A DNA stretch of 64,000 bases from Artemia franciscana (taxonomy: Eukaryota; Arthropoda; Branchiopoda; Anostraca; Artemiidae): NCBI RefSeq assembly GCF_032884065.1, contig NC_088864.1:23146486-23210485 (forward strand). The letters are read 5' to 3'. The notes beneath the pieces are model-generated. The model was not told where the DNA came from. It saw only the letters and a list, made by a program, of their open reading frames with translations, and made no database searches. Shown here in pieces: positions 34,561 to 49,821 of this stretch; the first letter of the stretch is position 1; each line of letters opens with the position of its first letter. The position numbers and the translations under genes are program-made.

Positions 34561-35234
34561 ATTACCCCGAAGAGGACGAACTTGCAATCAATTTAAAATT
34601 CTGAGAAGCTAACGGTGGCAGTACTAGATTCAACCAAATTGATTCGCTTTATTTGTAATGAAATTAGGCTACGCTTGGTGATCTGCAATTGTGTATCAGC
34701 TATAATGAGGGGGGAGGAGTAAGTCATTATTAAGGTCGGGGTAGGACGGATTCTTAAAAAGTATATTTTAATAGATAAACTGCTTACTCTTCATGAGGCT
34801 TCATATATATTATTAAAAAGGTAGGGGTGAGTAAGAATTAATTAAAATGTTTCTCTATACAGCTAAAATGTTACATTCCCATATCTACCAGCACAGAGGT
34901 GAAAAAGGCATGGCAGGTCATCATCAGCCCTGCCAGGAAATATCTTTGGGGTAACAAATACTGCTAGGAACTATGAAGCACGTCAATGTATTTAAACAAA
35001 TGAATGTAATGAATTTATCGGTTAAAAAAATCTTATCGTAGAGGTTGTGATGGATTCAGTTAAGAAGAAGATCAAAAGGCTCACAGAATTTCCATCCAAA
35101 CAAACAATAATACTCCTTTTCATCCAACCGAAATTCATTAGTAGTAATATTAACAAGGACTTTTTACCAAAATTGCTATTCATCGCCAACTGTTCAAGTG
35201 TGTTCAAGTTTTATTCAAAATTGAAATGGCAAAT
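34561..35234. other. No feature recognised
   Basis: AT-rich DNA with overlapping short frames on both strands and no domain. Confidence 0.45.
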
Positions 35235-35560
35235 TTAATGAGTAGGCTAGTGAACATTGAATGAACAGATTATTCTTTGTATGAAGGGGGGTGTCTCCTG
35301 CTTAGTTCCTTACTCTTTACTGTGAAGTTTGACTTTTTTCCAAGCTTTTTAAGAATATTGAAATTGAAAAAAAAAGATTTTTCAAAGCAATACAAAACTT
35401 TTGTTTAATGAGCAAGGTGTTGAGAAGGGAGAAGGCCCCCTTATATAGAATAATTTATATTTGTTATAAGTTTTAAAGTTGCTTCTTAATTTAGTTGAAA
35501 AACCTTTTCTATTTGTTTAATTACATTTCATGAAACTGTGTAGTTTTATGAATACTATAC
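35235..35560. repeat. Repeat-1 foldback unit, decayed
   Basis: 'ccttactctttactgtgaagtttgac' faces 'aaaacttttgtttaatgagcaaggtgttgagaagg', and the right arm ends 'gttgcttcttaatttagttgaaaaacc'. Confidence 0.6.
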
Positions 35561-35619
35561 TTTTGGTAACGCAGAAAAAACAATCAATATTTCACAGATC
35601 TCTGTTTGGATTTTGATGG

Positions 35620-36957
35620 GTAGTCAAAAAGTTCGTGATAACGCCCTGTAAGTAAGGAGCGACCCGGCTCAATAGTAACTGAAACTCTAAAAAAAATGGA
35701 ATTTTGATACCAATAGATGTATCAAAAGAATTGTTTTATTATATTGATTTCAAATAAATAAGTTTCATTAAAATTAATCTTACCCATCAAAAGCTATGAG
35801 CCTGAGAAAAATTTTCAGATTTTTGAAAAAAGGGAAAAGGCTACTTTAAAGTAATATAATTTTAGTAAGAATCACACCATCAGAGTCAGCGTATTAAAGA
35901 AACCTAGTGTATAGGTTTCAAGCTCATGTCTGCGAAAATGTGGAATTTTGTAATTTTTCGCAGAAGAAAGAAAGATCACGGATGCTTGTTTCTTTTTCCA
36001 GGGGTGATCGTATCGACCCAGTAGGCCTAGAACGTCGGGGGAAGACTAATTATGGTGGAAATAGAAATTTCTTGCACCCTTTTTAAGTAACCAGAAAATT
36101 GCAGGGCAACTAAGCCCCCACCAACGCCACTTTTTTCCCAGAATCGTCCGACCAAAATTTTGAGATACCTTTTGTGTTCAGCATAGTTGAAAGGCCCAAT
36201 AACTATATCTTTGGATATCAAATGATTCCTGCAGCACCTGGGGAAAGGTTTTTAATTTATAATATTTATTTGTTTGGCAGTTTGCATACATTTTTCGCGT
36301 GGGAAGCGGAGGACGAACTTTCTGCTGGGAGGATTTTGCACGGGGAGAATATTCCATGGAAAGTAAATTCTCCAGGGGATGAACTTTTCAGGAGAAATAT
36401 TATACTGGGTGAATTTGCCAGAATTCCTATACGAAATTTCTTTATATGCCTTGTTTTCTCTTTACCATTTCAATTTTACACGTGAAAATATTAATGGTAA
36501 TTGCCCGGGGAAAATTTTTGGAAGGATCTCCAGAGGAAATTTCTGTGGGGAGGGGGATTTTTCCGTGAAGATGAAACCAGGTATCCTGGCGTTATTTAAA
36601 AGCGATCAGAAATTAAATAAAATAACAAGTTTTTCAACTGAAAGTCAGAGCAACATTAAACTCAAAACGAACAGAAATTATTACGTATATAAGGGGGTTG
36701 CCCCTTCTCAACATCTTGCTCTTTAATCTAAAGTTTAAATTTTCTTCCAATACTTTCAAAACGGCTCCTGAGACACAAGGGTCGTTTAATCAGAAAGATA
36801 AAATAACTTTTTTTTAAAGTACGGAAAAACTGTAGCATTCAGAGCGAGGTGCTGAAGAGGGGGTGATCCCCCACATATACGTAATAATTTCTGTTTGTTT
36901 TAACTTTTAATGCTGCTCCTTAGTTTTAGTTGGAAAAAACTCGTTTTTTTATTTAAT
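35620..36957 (-). repeat. Repeat-1 copy B, reverse, nearly full length
   Basis: Begins with 'agttcgtgataacgccctgtaagtaaggagcgacccgg', the reverse of the right terminus at 44.55 kb. It passes through 'ggggtgatcgtatcgaccc' and 'ccctttttaagtaaccagaaaattg' and ends with a foldback reaching 'ctcgtttttttatttaat' at about 36957. The short frames at 36027-36726 lie inside it and are not genes. Confidence 0.8.
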
Positions 36958-37059
36958 GAAGCTTAGAGACAAACATTTTTTAAGGGCAATGGAAAAATAT
37001 ATCAATTAAAGTAAAAGTAAATAAAAATTAAGAGTTAAAAGTAAGAGTTTGACTCTTTC

Positions 37060-38345
37060 TCACAACTCTAATTTTTAAAACAATAAAACACTTTAGCGTA
37101 AAGAGCGAGGCGTCGAGGAGCGGACAACCCCTTTCATATATGGAATAATTTCTGTTCGCTTTCAGTTTCAATGTCGCTCCTTACTTGCAGTTAAAATTTT
37201 TCTGTTTATTTAATTTCTGAACGTTTTTGAATTAATGCATGTTTCGATTTTGGCTCACCGCACATGAATAATTGAAACGAAATCTGCATACTAATTTTTT
37301 TCGTCTACATGGCTTTCTCATAGTTTCAATCGGACGATTTTGATAAGAAAAAGAGGTGGGGGAGGAGGCCTAGTTGCCCTTCAATTTTTGGTTCCTTAAA
37401 AAAACAACTGGAAGTTTTTATTTTTTTTTTACGAACGTTTTGTTAGTAATGAATATACGTAACTTACGAGTAAACTTACGTAACAAACTTCTATTTTAAT
37501 AGTTTAGTTACGTACGTGAGGGGCTTTGCCCCCTCGTCAAAACCTCGCTCTTAAAGCTAAAGTTTGAATTGTGTCCCAATTCTTTAAGAATGCCCCTGAA
37601 TCACAAAGGCCATAGAATACAGAGTTGAAATTACTAAAAATACTTTCGCATAAAGAGTGACGGATTGTGGAGGAGTTGAGCCCCCTTATTTATGCAGTAA
37701 TTTCTGTTCTTTTTAGGTTTTAATGCTGCTCCTTACTTCCAGGTGATTTTTTTTGTATTTATTTTCTCATTGTTTTTTTTTTAATTTGCTAGAAAATCCT
37801 GCAGCCCCTTCATGGAAATTCTCTTCCCTCATGATAAATTCCTCCATTAAAAGATCTCCCCACGTAACCCCCTCCCCCTGAACCACCACACCCCCTCAAC
37901 ACGAAAAAGTCCCCCTGAAAACGCCTGTATACTTCCCAATAACCCTTATTATATGTAAACAATGGTCAAAGTTTGTGACTTGCAGCCCCTCCCCTGGGGA
38001 CTGTGAGGGATTAAGTCGTCCCGAAAGACTATGATTTGTTCCGACTATGATGAACAAAATGGCTACATCAGAATTTTGATCCAGTGACTTTGGGAAACAA
38101 ATGGGCGTGGGAGGGGGCCCTCCAAGTTTTTGATAACTTAAAAAGGGCACTGGAACTTTCAATTTCCGTTAGAATGAACCCTCTCGTGACATTGTAGGAC
38201 CACTGGGTCGATACAATCACCTCTGGAAAAAAACAAAAAAACAACAAATAAACACGCATCCGTGATCTGTCTTCTGGCAAAGAATACAAAATTTCACATT
38301 TTGTAGATAGGAGCTTGAAACTTCTACAGTAGGGTTTTCTAATTA
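37060..38345 (+). repeat. Repeat-1 copy C, forward, truncated at its right end
   Basis: Starts in a foldback arm (37075-37210), continues through 'gaattaatgcatgtttcgattttggctcaccgcaca' and 'ggcctagttgcccttcaatttttgg', and ends in 'ggagcttgaaacttctacagtagggttttcta'. It lies right of copy B, about 100 bp away and in opposite orientation. Confidence 0.8.
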
Positions 38346-40196
<1,851 letters not shown>

Positions 40197-40539
40197 ACTA
40201 AATGGATTTTGATTAATATATTCAAAAAGAAGGATATTCATTACGAATCACTAAATATATCAACTCTTGTCCAAGGGCAGCTGAAGATAAATTATAATTT
40301 CACTTCAAATTGCGATTTCACTTTTTTTGCTTTGATGAAACCATATGGTGCATTGACAGATGCGGAATGACAAATGAAGATTTGGAAGATCAATTCCAAT
40401 TATGGATTTTAACCATTAACTGGATCATCAAGGATGTAAGATGAGGGGTTGACCTTCCTTCAAAAGACATCACGTCTATACCATTCGGGTTTAACTTCAC
40501 AATATCATTTGTTTCCAAATTGGTATCTGGCTTGACCTT

Positions 40540-41131
40540 TCGGCTTCCCCCTCCCCTTTAGTGGATTTTTAACCTTTTCCTTATTTATGTTACGTAATTC
40601 ACCTGGGTTTATATGTTTTGATCCTCGAAACAAATTACTGGGTGCAGGCACATACTTCCTTGAAATAAAAAAGCTAAAACAGCAGTATAGTTTTGATGGG
40701 CTGAAGTATCAGTTCAATTTTTTTTTTTCAGTTCATACTTTTTTTCACAAACTGATCTTAGTAATTTAGAACTTGTTATAAGCGTCATGGCTGTTGCTTT
40801 TTCGCCCTCCCCCGTAATATTTGAATTTTTACTACTTTCCCTATTTTTGTGGCATAATTCACGTGGCTTTAATGAAATAAGCTCTTCTAACTGTGTACTC
40901 CTTTAGATTATAACTCAATTAGCTCGAACTGTGATGTCTTTCTCCGTGGCTGATTGTGTAATACCAATAGATATAGGAATACGAGGAACAAAAACAGAAT
41001 CCCTGAAGGGTTACTATGACTCAGTCTAAATAAAACACTTTGATACAAAGATATATTACAGAAAAGAAACTAATGTTTTTTTTCCCAACCCCAAAATCAA
41101 TTCCTTCGTACTGCCGGTGCATATGACATTG

Positions 41132-41162
<31 letters not shown>

Positions 41163-41260
41163 CAATGAGCTGAAGGCTCAGTTGGAGTTTCAACCCAATT
41201 CATGTCTTTTTACAAATAGGTTTTTGCAATTTAGAACTTGATATGAGCTTTTTGGCTTAT
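40540..41260 (+). repeat. Old direct duplication with poly-A run
   Basis: 'gatgggctgaagtatcagtt..aatttagaacttgttataagcgtcatggc' (40695-40790) is echoed by 'aatgagctgaaggctcagttgg..aatttagaacttgatatgagc' (41164-41250), about 465 bp apart. A long A-run lies at 41131-41160. Confidence 0.6.
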
Positions 41261-41344
41261 ATTAGTTTTACATAATCGGTGAAACTTCTATACAATCAGA
41301 CCAAAATTCCAATTTGGGTTAATTTGTTTTATTGCAGCGGAAAA

Positions 41345-42460
41345 AAGTTCTCAAACGAACTGCAAGTAAGGACTGTGCCCAATAGTAACCAAAATTAAAA
41401 AATCAATTTTGATCAGGATTAATATATCAAAATAATCGAATTTTTATATTGATTCCAAATATATACAGTTACAGTAGTTTCATACAACCCATCTAAAGCT
41501 ATTAGCCTGAAAAAATTTGCCACACCATCACATGTGAATGAAAATCACGCCATCAGATTCAGCATATTAGATAACCCTACTGGGAAGGTTTCAAGCTCCT
41601 TTCTATCAAAATGTGGAATTCTGTCTTTTTGCCAGAAGTTCACAAATGTGTATTATTTCTTTTATGCTTGTTTTTTCCCAGGGCTGACCGTACCGAAATA
41701 ATGATCCTAAAAGATCAGAAGAGGGCTGATTCAAACGGAAATTAAAATTTCTAGTGCCGATTTTAAGTTACCAAAGACTGGAGGGAAGCTAACCCCCCTC
41801 CGACATCCTTTTTTCCAAAGAGACATCTTAGATAGCCATTTCATTTAGCATAGTTGAAAAGGTCAGTACCCAGGCCTCTGGGAATGACATGACCTCCCAC
41901 TCTCCCTGAGGAAAGAGCTGTAAACTATGTAATTGGCCAATTTTTTACGTATAGTATTTGTAATTGAGAAATATAGTGAAACTTTTCAGGGAGAAGAAGA
42001 TTTTCTGCGGAGGGGATTTTCCGCGGTAGAGATTTCCCATGGGGACGAAAGTTTCCTGGGAAATTTTCTATGGGAAATTTTACACGGAGGTGGGGGGGTC
42101 AGGTTTACATGTATGATTTGAAAAACAGCCAGGTATTAAATAAATAAAAAAAAATTTACTTGAAAGTAAGGAGCAACATTTCAACTTAAAACGAACAGAA
42201 ATTATTCCGTATAAGAGGGGGCTGCCACTGCCGCATCCCTCGCTCTTTATGGTAAAGTTTGACTTTTTGTCCCAATTCTTTAAGAGCGACTCCTGAAACA
42301 CAAGGACCATTAAAGTTTAAGGAAAAGTATTTTAAAAGAACTTTATGAATTTGGAGTAAAGAGCAAGGCTTCAGGAAGGGGCAGCTCACCCATTTACGGA
42401 ATAATTTCTATTAATTTAGGTTTTAAAGTTGGTCCTTATTTTCAGTCAAAAAAAAAGAAA
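41345..42460 (-). repeat. Repeat-1 copy D, reverse
   Basis: 'acgaactgcaagtaaggactgtgcccaatagtaacc' marks its terminus. It ends in a foldback (about 42155-42455) reaching 'gttggtccttattttcagtcaaaa'. It lies 370 bp left of copy A in opposite orientation. Confidence 0.78.
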
Positions 42461-42830
42461 CGACGATAGACGTAAAAAATGGCCATTATGATTCAACAAA
42501 TTTCAAACCCTCTTAGTTTCAAACCTCGCTGATATAACTGTTGGGATGGGAGACACCCACCTATTATCTACTGCGATACGAATACTATGCTGGGCTGCTA
42601 ACAAAAACTAGTTAGATAAATTCTAAAAAGCTAAAATAATCTAAAATCCTGACATTCTAGGATAAGAATGAACTTCTTTTAACTTCAGATCTAATAATAG
42701 ATCTAGTCAGATCTTCTTTCAACTTCAGTCTAATATTTCCAGAAGCATAAATAAGTTTACCAAATCCACTAAGGATCGGTTCAACTTACGTCATTGATAC
42801 CAACAACATCTTTTTCATAATCAAACATAT

Positions 42831-43130
42831 ATTAAATAAAAAAACAAGTTTTTTTTTAAACTGCAAGTAAGGAGCGACATTAAAACATAAAACGAACAGA
42901 AATTCTTCCGTATATGAAAGGCGTTGTCCCCTCCTCAACGCCTGGCTCTTTACACTAAAGTTTGACTCTTTCTCAAAACTCTACTTTTTAAAACAATAAA
43001 AATTTTTAGCGTAAAGAGCGAGCCGTTGAGAAGGGGACAACCCCTTTCATATACGGAATAATTTCTGTTCGTTTTAAGTTTTAATGTCGCTCCTTACTTG
43101 CAGTTAAAAAAACTTGTTTTTTTATTTAAT
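42831..43130. repeat. 300-bp foldback (palindrome) inside copy A
   Basis: Left arm from 'attaaataaaaaaacaag' (42831) and right arm to 'cttgtttttttatttaat' (43130) are reverse complements over about 125 bp with few mismatches. The arms meet at 'gtttgactctttctcaaaactc'. The same unit occurs at 60141-60435 and in partial form elsewhere. Confidence 0.9.
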
Positions 43131-44550
43131 TTCTGAACGTTTTTGAAATAATGCATGTTTTGATTTTTGCTCACCGCACATTAATAATTAAAACAAAATT
43201 TGCATATTAATTTGTTGTTTTTTTTTTGGCTAAATAGTTTTCTCATGGTTATTGATCGGACGATTCTGATTTAAAAGAAAGGGGTGGGGGGGCCTACTGC
43301 CCTCCAATTTTTGGTTACTTAAAAAGGCAACTAGAACTTTTTATTTTATTTTTTACGAGCATTTTTAATAGTAATAAATATACGTAGCTCACTTAACGAA
43401 CTATATTTGTATATATTTTTTGTATATTTGCATCTATATTTGTATATTTTTATTACATATATGAGAGGGTTCGCCCCCTCGTCAATACCTCGCTCTTTAC
43501 ACTAAAGCTTGAATTTTGTCCCAATTCTTTAAGAATGACCCCCGAATCACAAAGGCCGTAGAATAAATAGTTGAAATTAATAAAAATACTTTAGCATAAA
43601 AAGCGAGGTATTGTGAAGGGGATGAACCCCCTTATTTATGTAATAATTTCTGTTCTTTTTAGGTTTTAATGTTACTCCTTACTTCCAGCTAAAATCTTTT
43701 TTTTATTTGTTTCCTCATTCCTTTTTTTTTAATACTAGGAAATACTGTTTTTTTAATACTGTTTTTTACTAGGAAATCCTGCAGCCCCTTCATGGTAATT
43801 CCCTTCCCTCATGATGAATTCCTCCATGGATAGATCCTCCCATGTAATCCCCTCCCCCTCTCAACACGAGAAAGTCCCCCTGAAAACGTCTATACACTTC
43901 CCCAATAACCCTTACTATATGTAAACAATGGTAAAAGTTTGTAACTTGCAACCCCTCCCCTGGGGACTGTGGGGGATTAAGTCGTCCCGAAAGACATAAT
44001 TGTTAGGTTTTTCGACTATGTTCGAAAAATGGCAACCTCAGCATTTTGATCCGTTGACTTTGGGGAAAAGATGAGCATGGTAGGGGGCCTAGGTGCCCTC
44101 CAATTTTTTAGCCCCTTAAAAAGGGCACTAGAACTCTTGACTTCCATTAGAATGAGCCCTCTCGCGAAATTGTAGGACCACTGGGTTGATACGATCACCC
44201 CTGAAAAAAAAATAAAATAAACACGCATCCATGTCTTCTGGCAAAAAATACAGAATTCCGCATTTTTGTAGATAGGAGCTTGAAGCTTCTACAATAGGGT
44301 TCCCTGATACGCTGAATTTGATGGCGTGATTTTCGTTAAGATTCAATGACTTTTAGGCGGTGTTCCCCCCTATTTTCTAAAATAAGGCAAATTTTCTCAG
44401 GCTCGTAACTTTTGATAAGTAAGACTAAACTTGATGAAACTTATATATTTAAAATCAGGAGAGAATGCAATTCTTTTTATGTAACTATTGGTATTAAAGT
44501 TCCGTTTTTTTTAGAGTTTCGGTTGCTATTGAGCCGGGTTGCTCCTTACT

Positions 44551-44572
44551 ACAGTTCGTTACCACGAACTGT
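44551..44572. repeat. Terminal hairpin of repeat-1
   Basis: ACAGTTCG (44551-44558) and CGAACTGT (44565-44572) form an 8-bp stem. A degenerate version lies at 35630-35650 in copy B. Confidence 0.8.
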
Positions 44573-44577
44573 TTGAT

Positions 44578-47190
44578 AAAAAAAACTTCAATAAAGAAAT
44601 ATTGGGAATGAGCGTACGGTAACTTGGGCTTTTCATACTCCGTCAGTATTTTCACTACTGGTTCAATATATTAGGATTCAGCTACTTTATATACAGCCCC
44701 CTGACATTTCTTTATTACCATTATTCTCTCCCCTCGCCTCAAGTGAGTAGAACCAGGAGAATTTTTGTAAAATATACTGAAGAGTGAGACAGATAACTAG
44801 GGGCGTTTTTTAATGCTCCCGAGGATTTGGAGTTGTTTTAGAACTAATAGAAGCAAATTAAAAACACTTAAGAGGCTGCTTAAACAGCTAAGTATACAAA
44901 TTAACCTTAAACCAATATAATTGCAACGTCAACTCGGTCAGCAACTCTCATACTGAAATTTAAACGAGAACTTCCTGAAATTTCTAGTCTGTTTTTATTC
45001 CTCAAATTGCTCAAATATTACCACGGGCACCCACAACGGAGGATGGCAGGCGAGGAGGGACTTGAAAGACAAGTACAAAATTCGCAAATTTCGAGTACAT
45101 GGAATATAATAGCACTGGTTTCTAGCATTATCACCATTTTAAATACCTTTACCCCCGTCCCAGAACAATTTCAGGCTTACTGCTACTGCAAACATTTCTG
45201 CGGGCACCCATGGGTTTAATACGTCAGTTCGAATGCATAACTTTCTTCTTTTTTTTTTTTTACTTAAGGCTCCGGCAGACGCAAAAACCTACAATTCAAG
45301 TACAATGTTCTTTAAAACAGCTTACACAATAAAATTCTTCCACCGGTAGGAGAACCTCAGGGACTTTCATGAAAAATTCTGGCCTAATTCCGTACTTGTC
45401 AGGCTGGAGAGGTAACAAAGTTGTCCAAGAAATAAAGAAGGCAAAACAGGACTAATATGTGGTTCTCTCGAGAGCTGAAACTTTATTGTTAGTCACTAGA
45501 CAAGTATAACGTTACAATTTGGTGATTAAAATTGTCTAGTATTTCTGATGGCTGTTACAATTTATAGTTAGCAAAGTTAAGCAAGTATCATTTAGTAGCG
45601 TTAAGCAAAAGTTCATGATCACATGTTTCCAATTTCACAGAAGAGTGATTTTGGGCAAAAGATCTATAAGGTTATCAAGGGATTTAGGATGCTCGAATCC
45701 CAACCCTATTTCGGAACAAGTGAAACTGACCGGCACCAACCCATGGGTTCTGAAAATTTACATAAAATATATCAATAGCCTAGTTTCGATGAAAGTGTGA
45801 ACTAAACAGCTATCGCGCAGCAATTCTGTGAGCAATATATACTACTTTTGTGAGTAATTGCCACATTCAATAGTTTATTCCTTCAAAACATGGTTTTAAT
45901 AATTCAAAAATACCATAATATATGAAATAGTTAATTACAAATTTTTTTAATGATTCTAGTTTAAGTTACTCCCCAGGTCGTTACCAAAGCCGAACTTAAA
46001 TACTACAACAGTAGAAACGCCAGGTTACAGTTAGTTCTTGTATGATCACTTTTTATTTTAATCATTAACTCTATTTTTTCTTCCCCAAGACCTTATTCGT
46101 CCAATTTTATTCTTATTTGATCAATTCGGTGCTTAAATTCCTGGGTTATAGAAGAAAAACTGAAATCAATATACCTTTATTCAATAAACAAACACACTAA
46201 TTATTGAAACAAATAAAAGAGATTATATGAGGACTAGATTATCATCGATAAAAAAAAACACAAATAGAAAATAGAGATACTTTTGCCATCAGTAGGCATA
46301 GTTCTTATTTATGATTAGCAGTTTGAAAATAAATGTAAGCGTTTTGATAGAGGAAATACACACACATATGAAACAGAATATAGTCACTGTTATGATATCC
46401 GACATTTTCACCTTGGGTAATACTTTCTGAAAAAAGCTGTTCTCAAAGGGAGGATCAGCACCGCAATACATGTTTTGTCAAACATTGCCCTGGAGAGGCT
46501 CAGTTTGAGAAGAGCTTAGCAAGCGGCTTTCAGCAATTATTTGAGATTGGTGAAAATATAAGAAAAGACCTTTAGGCGCGGAAGCAGCAATACAAGGAAG
46601 CATTCAATCACTTCAGTGCATTCTAGAACTTGTATTTAGTCAGATGTTTGAAACCATTACAATTAAAACGATGCACAAAGAGACATAGGAAAACTTGCCT
46701 AAGGTTGCTCCAATGGATCCCGTTCCTGGAGAATTTTCTTTTGAAATAGAAACGTTTTTTTTTGCCTTAAATCTCCTTTCAGGAAATCCCTGATACCCTC
46801 TTCCCTACAATTCTGACCTTTTGCAAATATCTCTACTACTATTGCTACTGCGTTAATACTACTGAAAAAAGCCAGAAAATAACACGTGACAAACTACAAA
46901 TCAAGAAGAATACGAACCGTTGTCCTAGACGATGGCGACATAATGTGAACAAGTAGCCTAAGTTCAGCGTAGACTATTTTTTCTAGACAACGTACCTTAG
47001 GAATAATTTACCATAACCAGGGGGAGAGGATACCAGGTTTAAGCATTCTCCCTCCTCTAAAATATTTCTAAAACTCGTACATTCGTCTTAAAAATGCAGG
47101 TATAAAAATATTTCTCCTAAAAAACTAAAAATATTTGTGCAACTTTTGAATTGGTCTTAATATGCAGGTAAAACACTCTTATTTGAGACT
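44578..47190. other. No gene recognised
   Basis: Mostly unique AT-rich DNA. The frames at 45007-45219 and 46289-46471 (the latter with one hydrophobic segment) show no family signature. Confidence 0.5.
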
Positions 47191-47194
47191 TTGA

Positions 47195-47283
47195 CAAATA
47201 ATATAGAAGGCGAACCCCTTTTTCTTAATTATTTTGTAACCTCTCTCCCCCACCCCAAAGGATAACCCTGTATACGGCCCTGT
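47195..47283. mobile_element. Partial end of the hAT-like MITE family
   Basis: 'cctctctcccccaccccaaaggat' runs up to 'ccctgtatacggccctg', matching the right terminus of the MITE at 19439-19631. The opposite end could not be located. Confidence 0.4.
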
Positions 47284-49537
47284 AGATTCTAATTTACTAC
47301 CAAAGGAGCTCCATTAAACAGGGGTTTCTGCGAATATGCATACTATAATACAAAATTTGGCAAAAAAGCTTCTCAGATATATTTAAAGCAAAACATTAGG
47401 ATTACATCAAAAATTTATTAAAATAAATCACTAAACGCATGCTGCTGACTCAGCTATATTCTTTTTTATAAAATGAAGCTTGTTAAAGAAGGTGGATGCT
47501 CATGAATTACAGGACTTGAAATGGTCCTGAGAGTAAAAACACATTCCAAACTCGTAAGAGTTCTTTGCAATCGAATAAGTGAATGAGGCCTGCATAGCAA
47601 ATCTTTGCATCCAAAATAAAATGGTGTATCTCACATTCCAGAATTTTCAAGGAGGTGGAGAATATAGACGCGGAAACTTTTCGTAGGGCAAGTTTCCGTT
47701 TGGCGATTCGAAAGATAATATATGTGCAAAAACGTATTTACTAGAATTTACTGTGTATATACTACCCCAAAGTATTTGAAGTATTTTCTGAGAATGGGGT
47801 GCTGATACTATTTTTCCCCAGGTATGGCTAGTCTCCTTCACCTCTTTGAAGTAATTGCGGCCGTGCAAACGATATTAGGAGACACAAATTGACCAGAGGA
47901 AGCTTCCTACACCTTTTGTGGGATATATATTAACTAGATTGGTTGACAGAATGGATTGATACCGGATTGGCTGCTTGGTAGTTGGGTTGCTAATAAATCT
48001 GAGTGACTACCACTAAGGTTAATATTCAAATTTAGACATTAAAATTTAAAACAGATCCAGTAGCCTACAAACATAGGAGCGAATCCTCCCCCAACTTCTC
48101 GAAAATAAACATGTGTTACTTCTCCCGGTTCATTTGAAGAGCTTATGGTTGAACAAATTTCCATACAACATCTGAATTTCAGATATTATGTGAGCCAAAA
48201 AACGTCTTGTCCAACTGCAAGATATCAAAATCTCTCGGCTCCATTTTGATTTAGATATTATTAGGAATAATCATAAAAAAAAATAGGTATTAACCACTAA
48301 AATGCTTCGGATCACAGTAGGACTGTCCTAAATAAAAACACGCTAGGCCAATTTTAAGAACGGTGTGTGACATCTTTCCTCACTTTCTAGCTTATTTTTT
48401 ATTAATAAGTAAGATACATTCTTTTGTTTTCGACAAGAAAAATATATCAGCTTCTTCTTGTTTATAAGCAAAAAGGATAAATCCGGGTTGAAAGGGAAAG
48501 ATCACTCATTTTTCTAGAATGATGGATAACCAAACATTAGCTCAGAAACTGGACAAGTTATTTCTCAAGGTCAGGGAGCCCATCTATTATTTATTGTGAT
48601 TTGTGCTACATCAACACTACAATACTACTCATGTTTTGGCGTGCTTAGTTAAAACCTATCTAGTAAAAAAAGGACACTATAACTCTTGACATTTCAGGCG
48701 CAGTAATGACGTCCGAGGCTACAAAAAATGGTACACTTGAAATGAAACGGCTTACATAACTGTCAGAATCACATGAAATGTGTGGTCCTGAAAAAAGCAC
48801 GAAGGACGATGACCGTTGTCAAGTAATTTTTAACTGGTTAATGATCAATCCAAAAGTGTATTGCCTTTTGCATCTGAGCGCACACGGCCCATTTTATATA
48901 GCCTAACTGTCTGAACCTCTTCAACTGACGCGGCAGACTGTATTAGAGGTTAGGATCAGTTGGATGTGATACTATGGAAGTCGGCCAGGGATATAGCACA
49001 AATTGTGTGCTTAAGTTGTTTTTCTACATAAGTTGTTTTCCTATTTTCTGAAAAATCCAAAGGGCTTACTCTCGACATTCCTCCAAACTGATCCTTATTT
49101 ATAAAGCCTTTTAAGTAGATAAATAAGATTATTCATTTCTAATTTGACAGGAATTGAACATTCAAGAAAATCCATCCATATTGATCATACTGGTCGAGAA
49201 GAATAACTTCCTTATTGAGTTTGTAATTTCTTCATACCCAAAATGTAATAGGTTTACGACCATCCCTTGTGCATTACCATGATTTTTCTGTTTTCCATTC
49301 CAACTGGAAAGAGCCGTAATCTACGTTGACTAGAAAATTTACACACTAAACGTATTCAAAGAATACGAGTTACTGTAGCATTGGTTGAAGCAACGACCAA
49401 CTCCAAAATGTACCAAAAACCGAATTCCTTTTTAGCATCCAAACTTGTATATAATTCCAGTCCCTTCCACTGGCAAATCGAATACAGATATCAGTCTAGA
49501 AGAGGTCCAAGAGGTCTCACATCTTCGCAAAAAAAAG
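47284..49537. other. No gene recognised
   Basis: AT-rich, mostly unique sequence. No coding frame with a recognisable motif. Confidence 0.5.
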
Positions 49538-49679
<142 letters not shown>

Positions 49680-49821
49680 ACATTTTCCATAAGTGTATTA
49701 TGTACCTTAGTTTGTGCTTTGATAGTCTTTGCTTTTCGACCGATAAAAGGAACACAACACAAACACATTCTAAATGTTTCAAAATAAATTTAAAAGCAGC
49801 TACAACAAAGTATAGAGAGAT

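Larger units (their letters stand above)
42831..44577 (+). repeat. Repeat-1 copy A, forward, reference full-length copy
   Basis: About 1.75 kb. Starts with a 300-bp foldback, has a second internal, looser foldback around 'cctcgctctttacactaaagc' (43485) and 'ctttagcataaaaagcgagg' (43590), and ends in hairpin ACAGTTCG-TTAC..CGAACTGT. The ends share 'aagtaaggagcgac' / 'gctccttact'. No protein-coding capacity is seen; unclassified and probably non-autonomous. Confidence 0.85.

Noticed and set aside
46289-46471. 60-codon minus frame with a membrane-like segment
   Set aside because: In-frame stop just upstream, no family similarity, AT-rich context.
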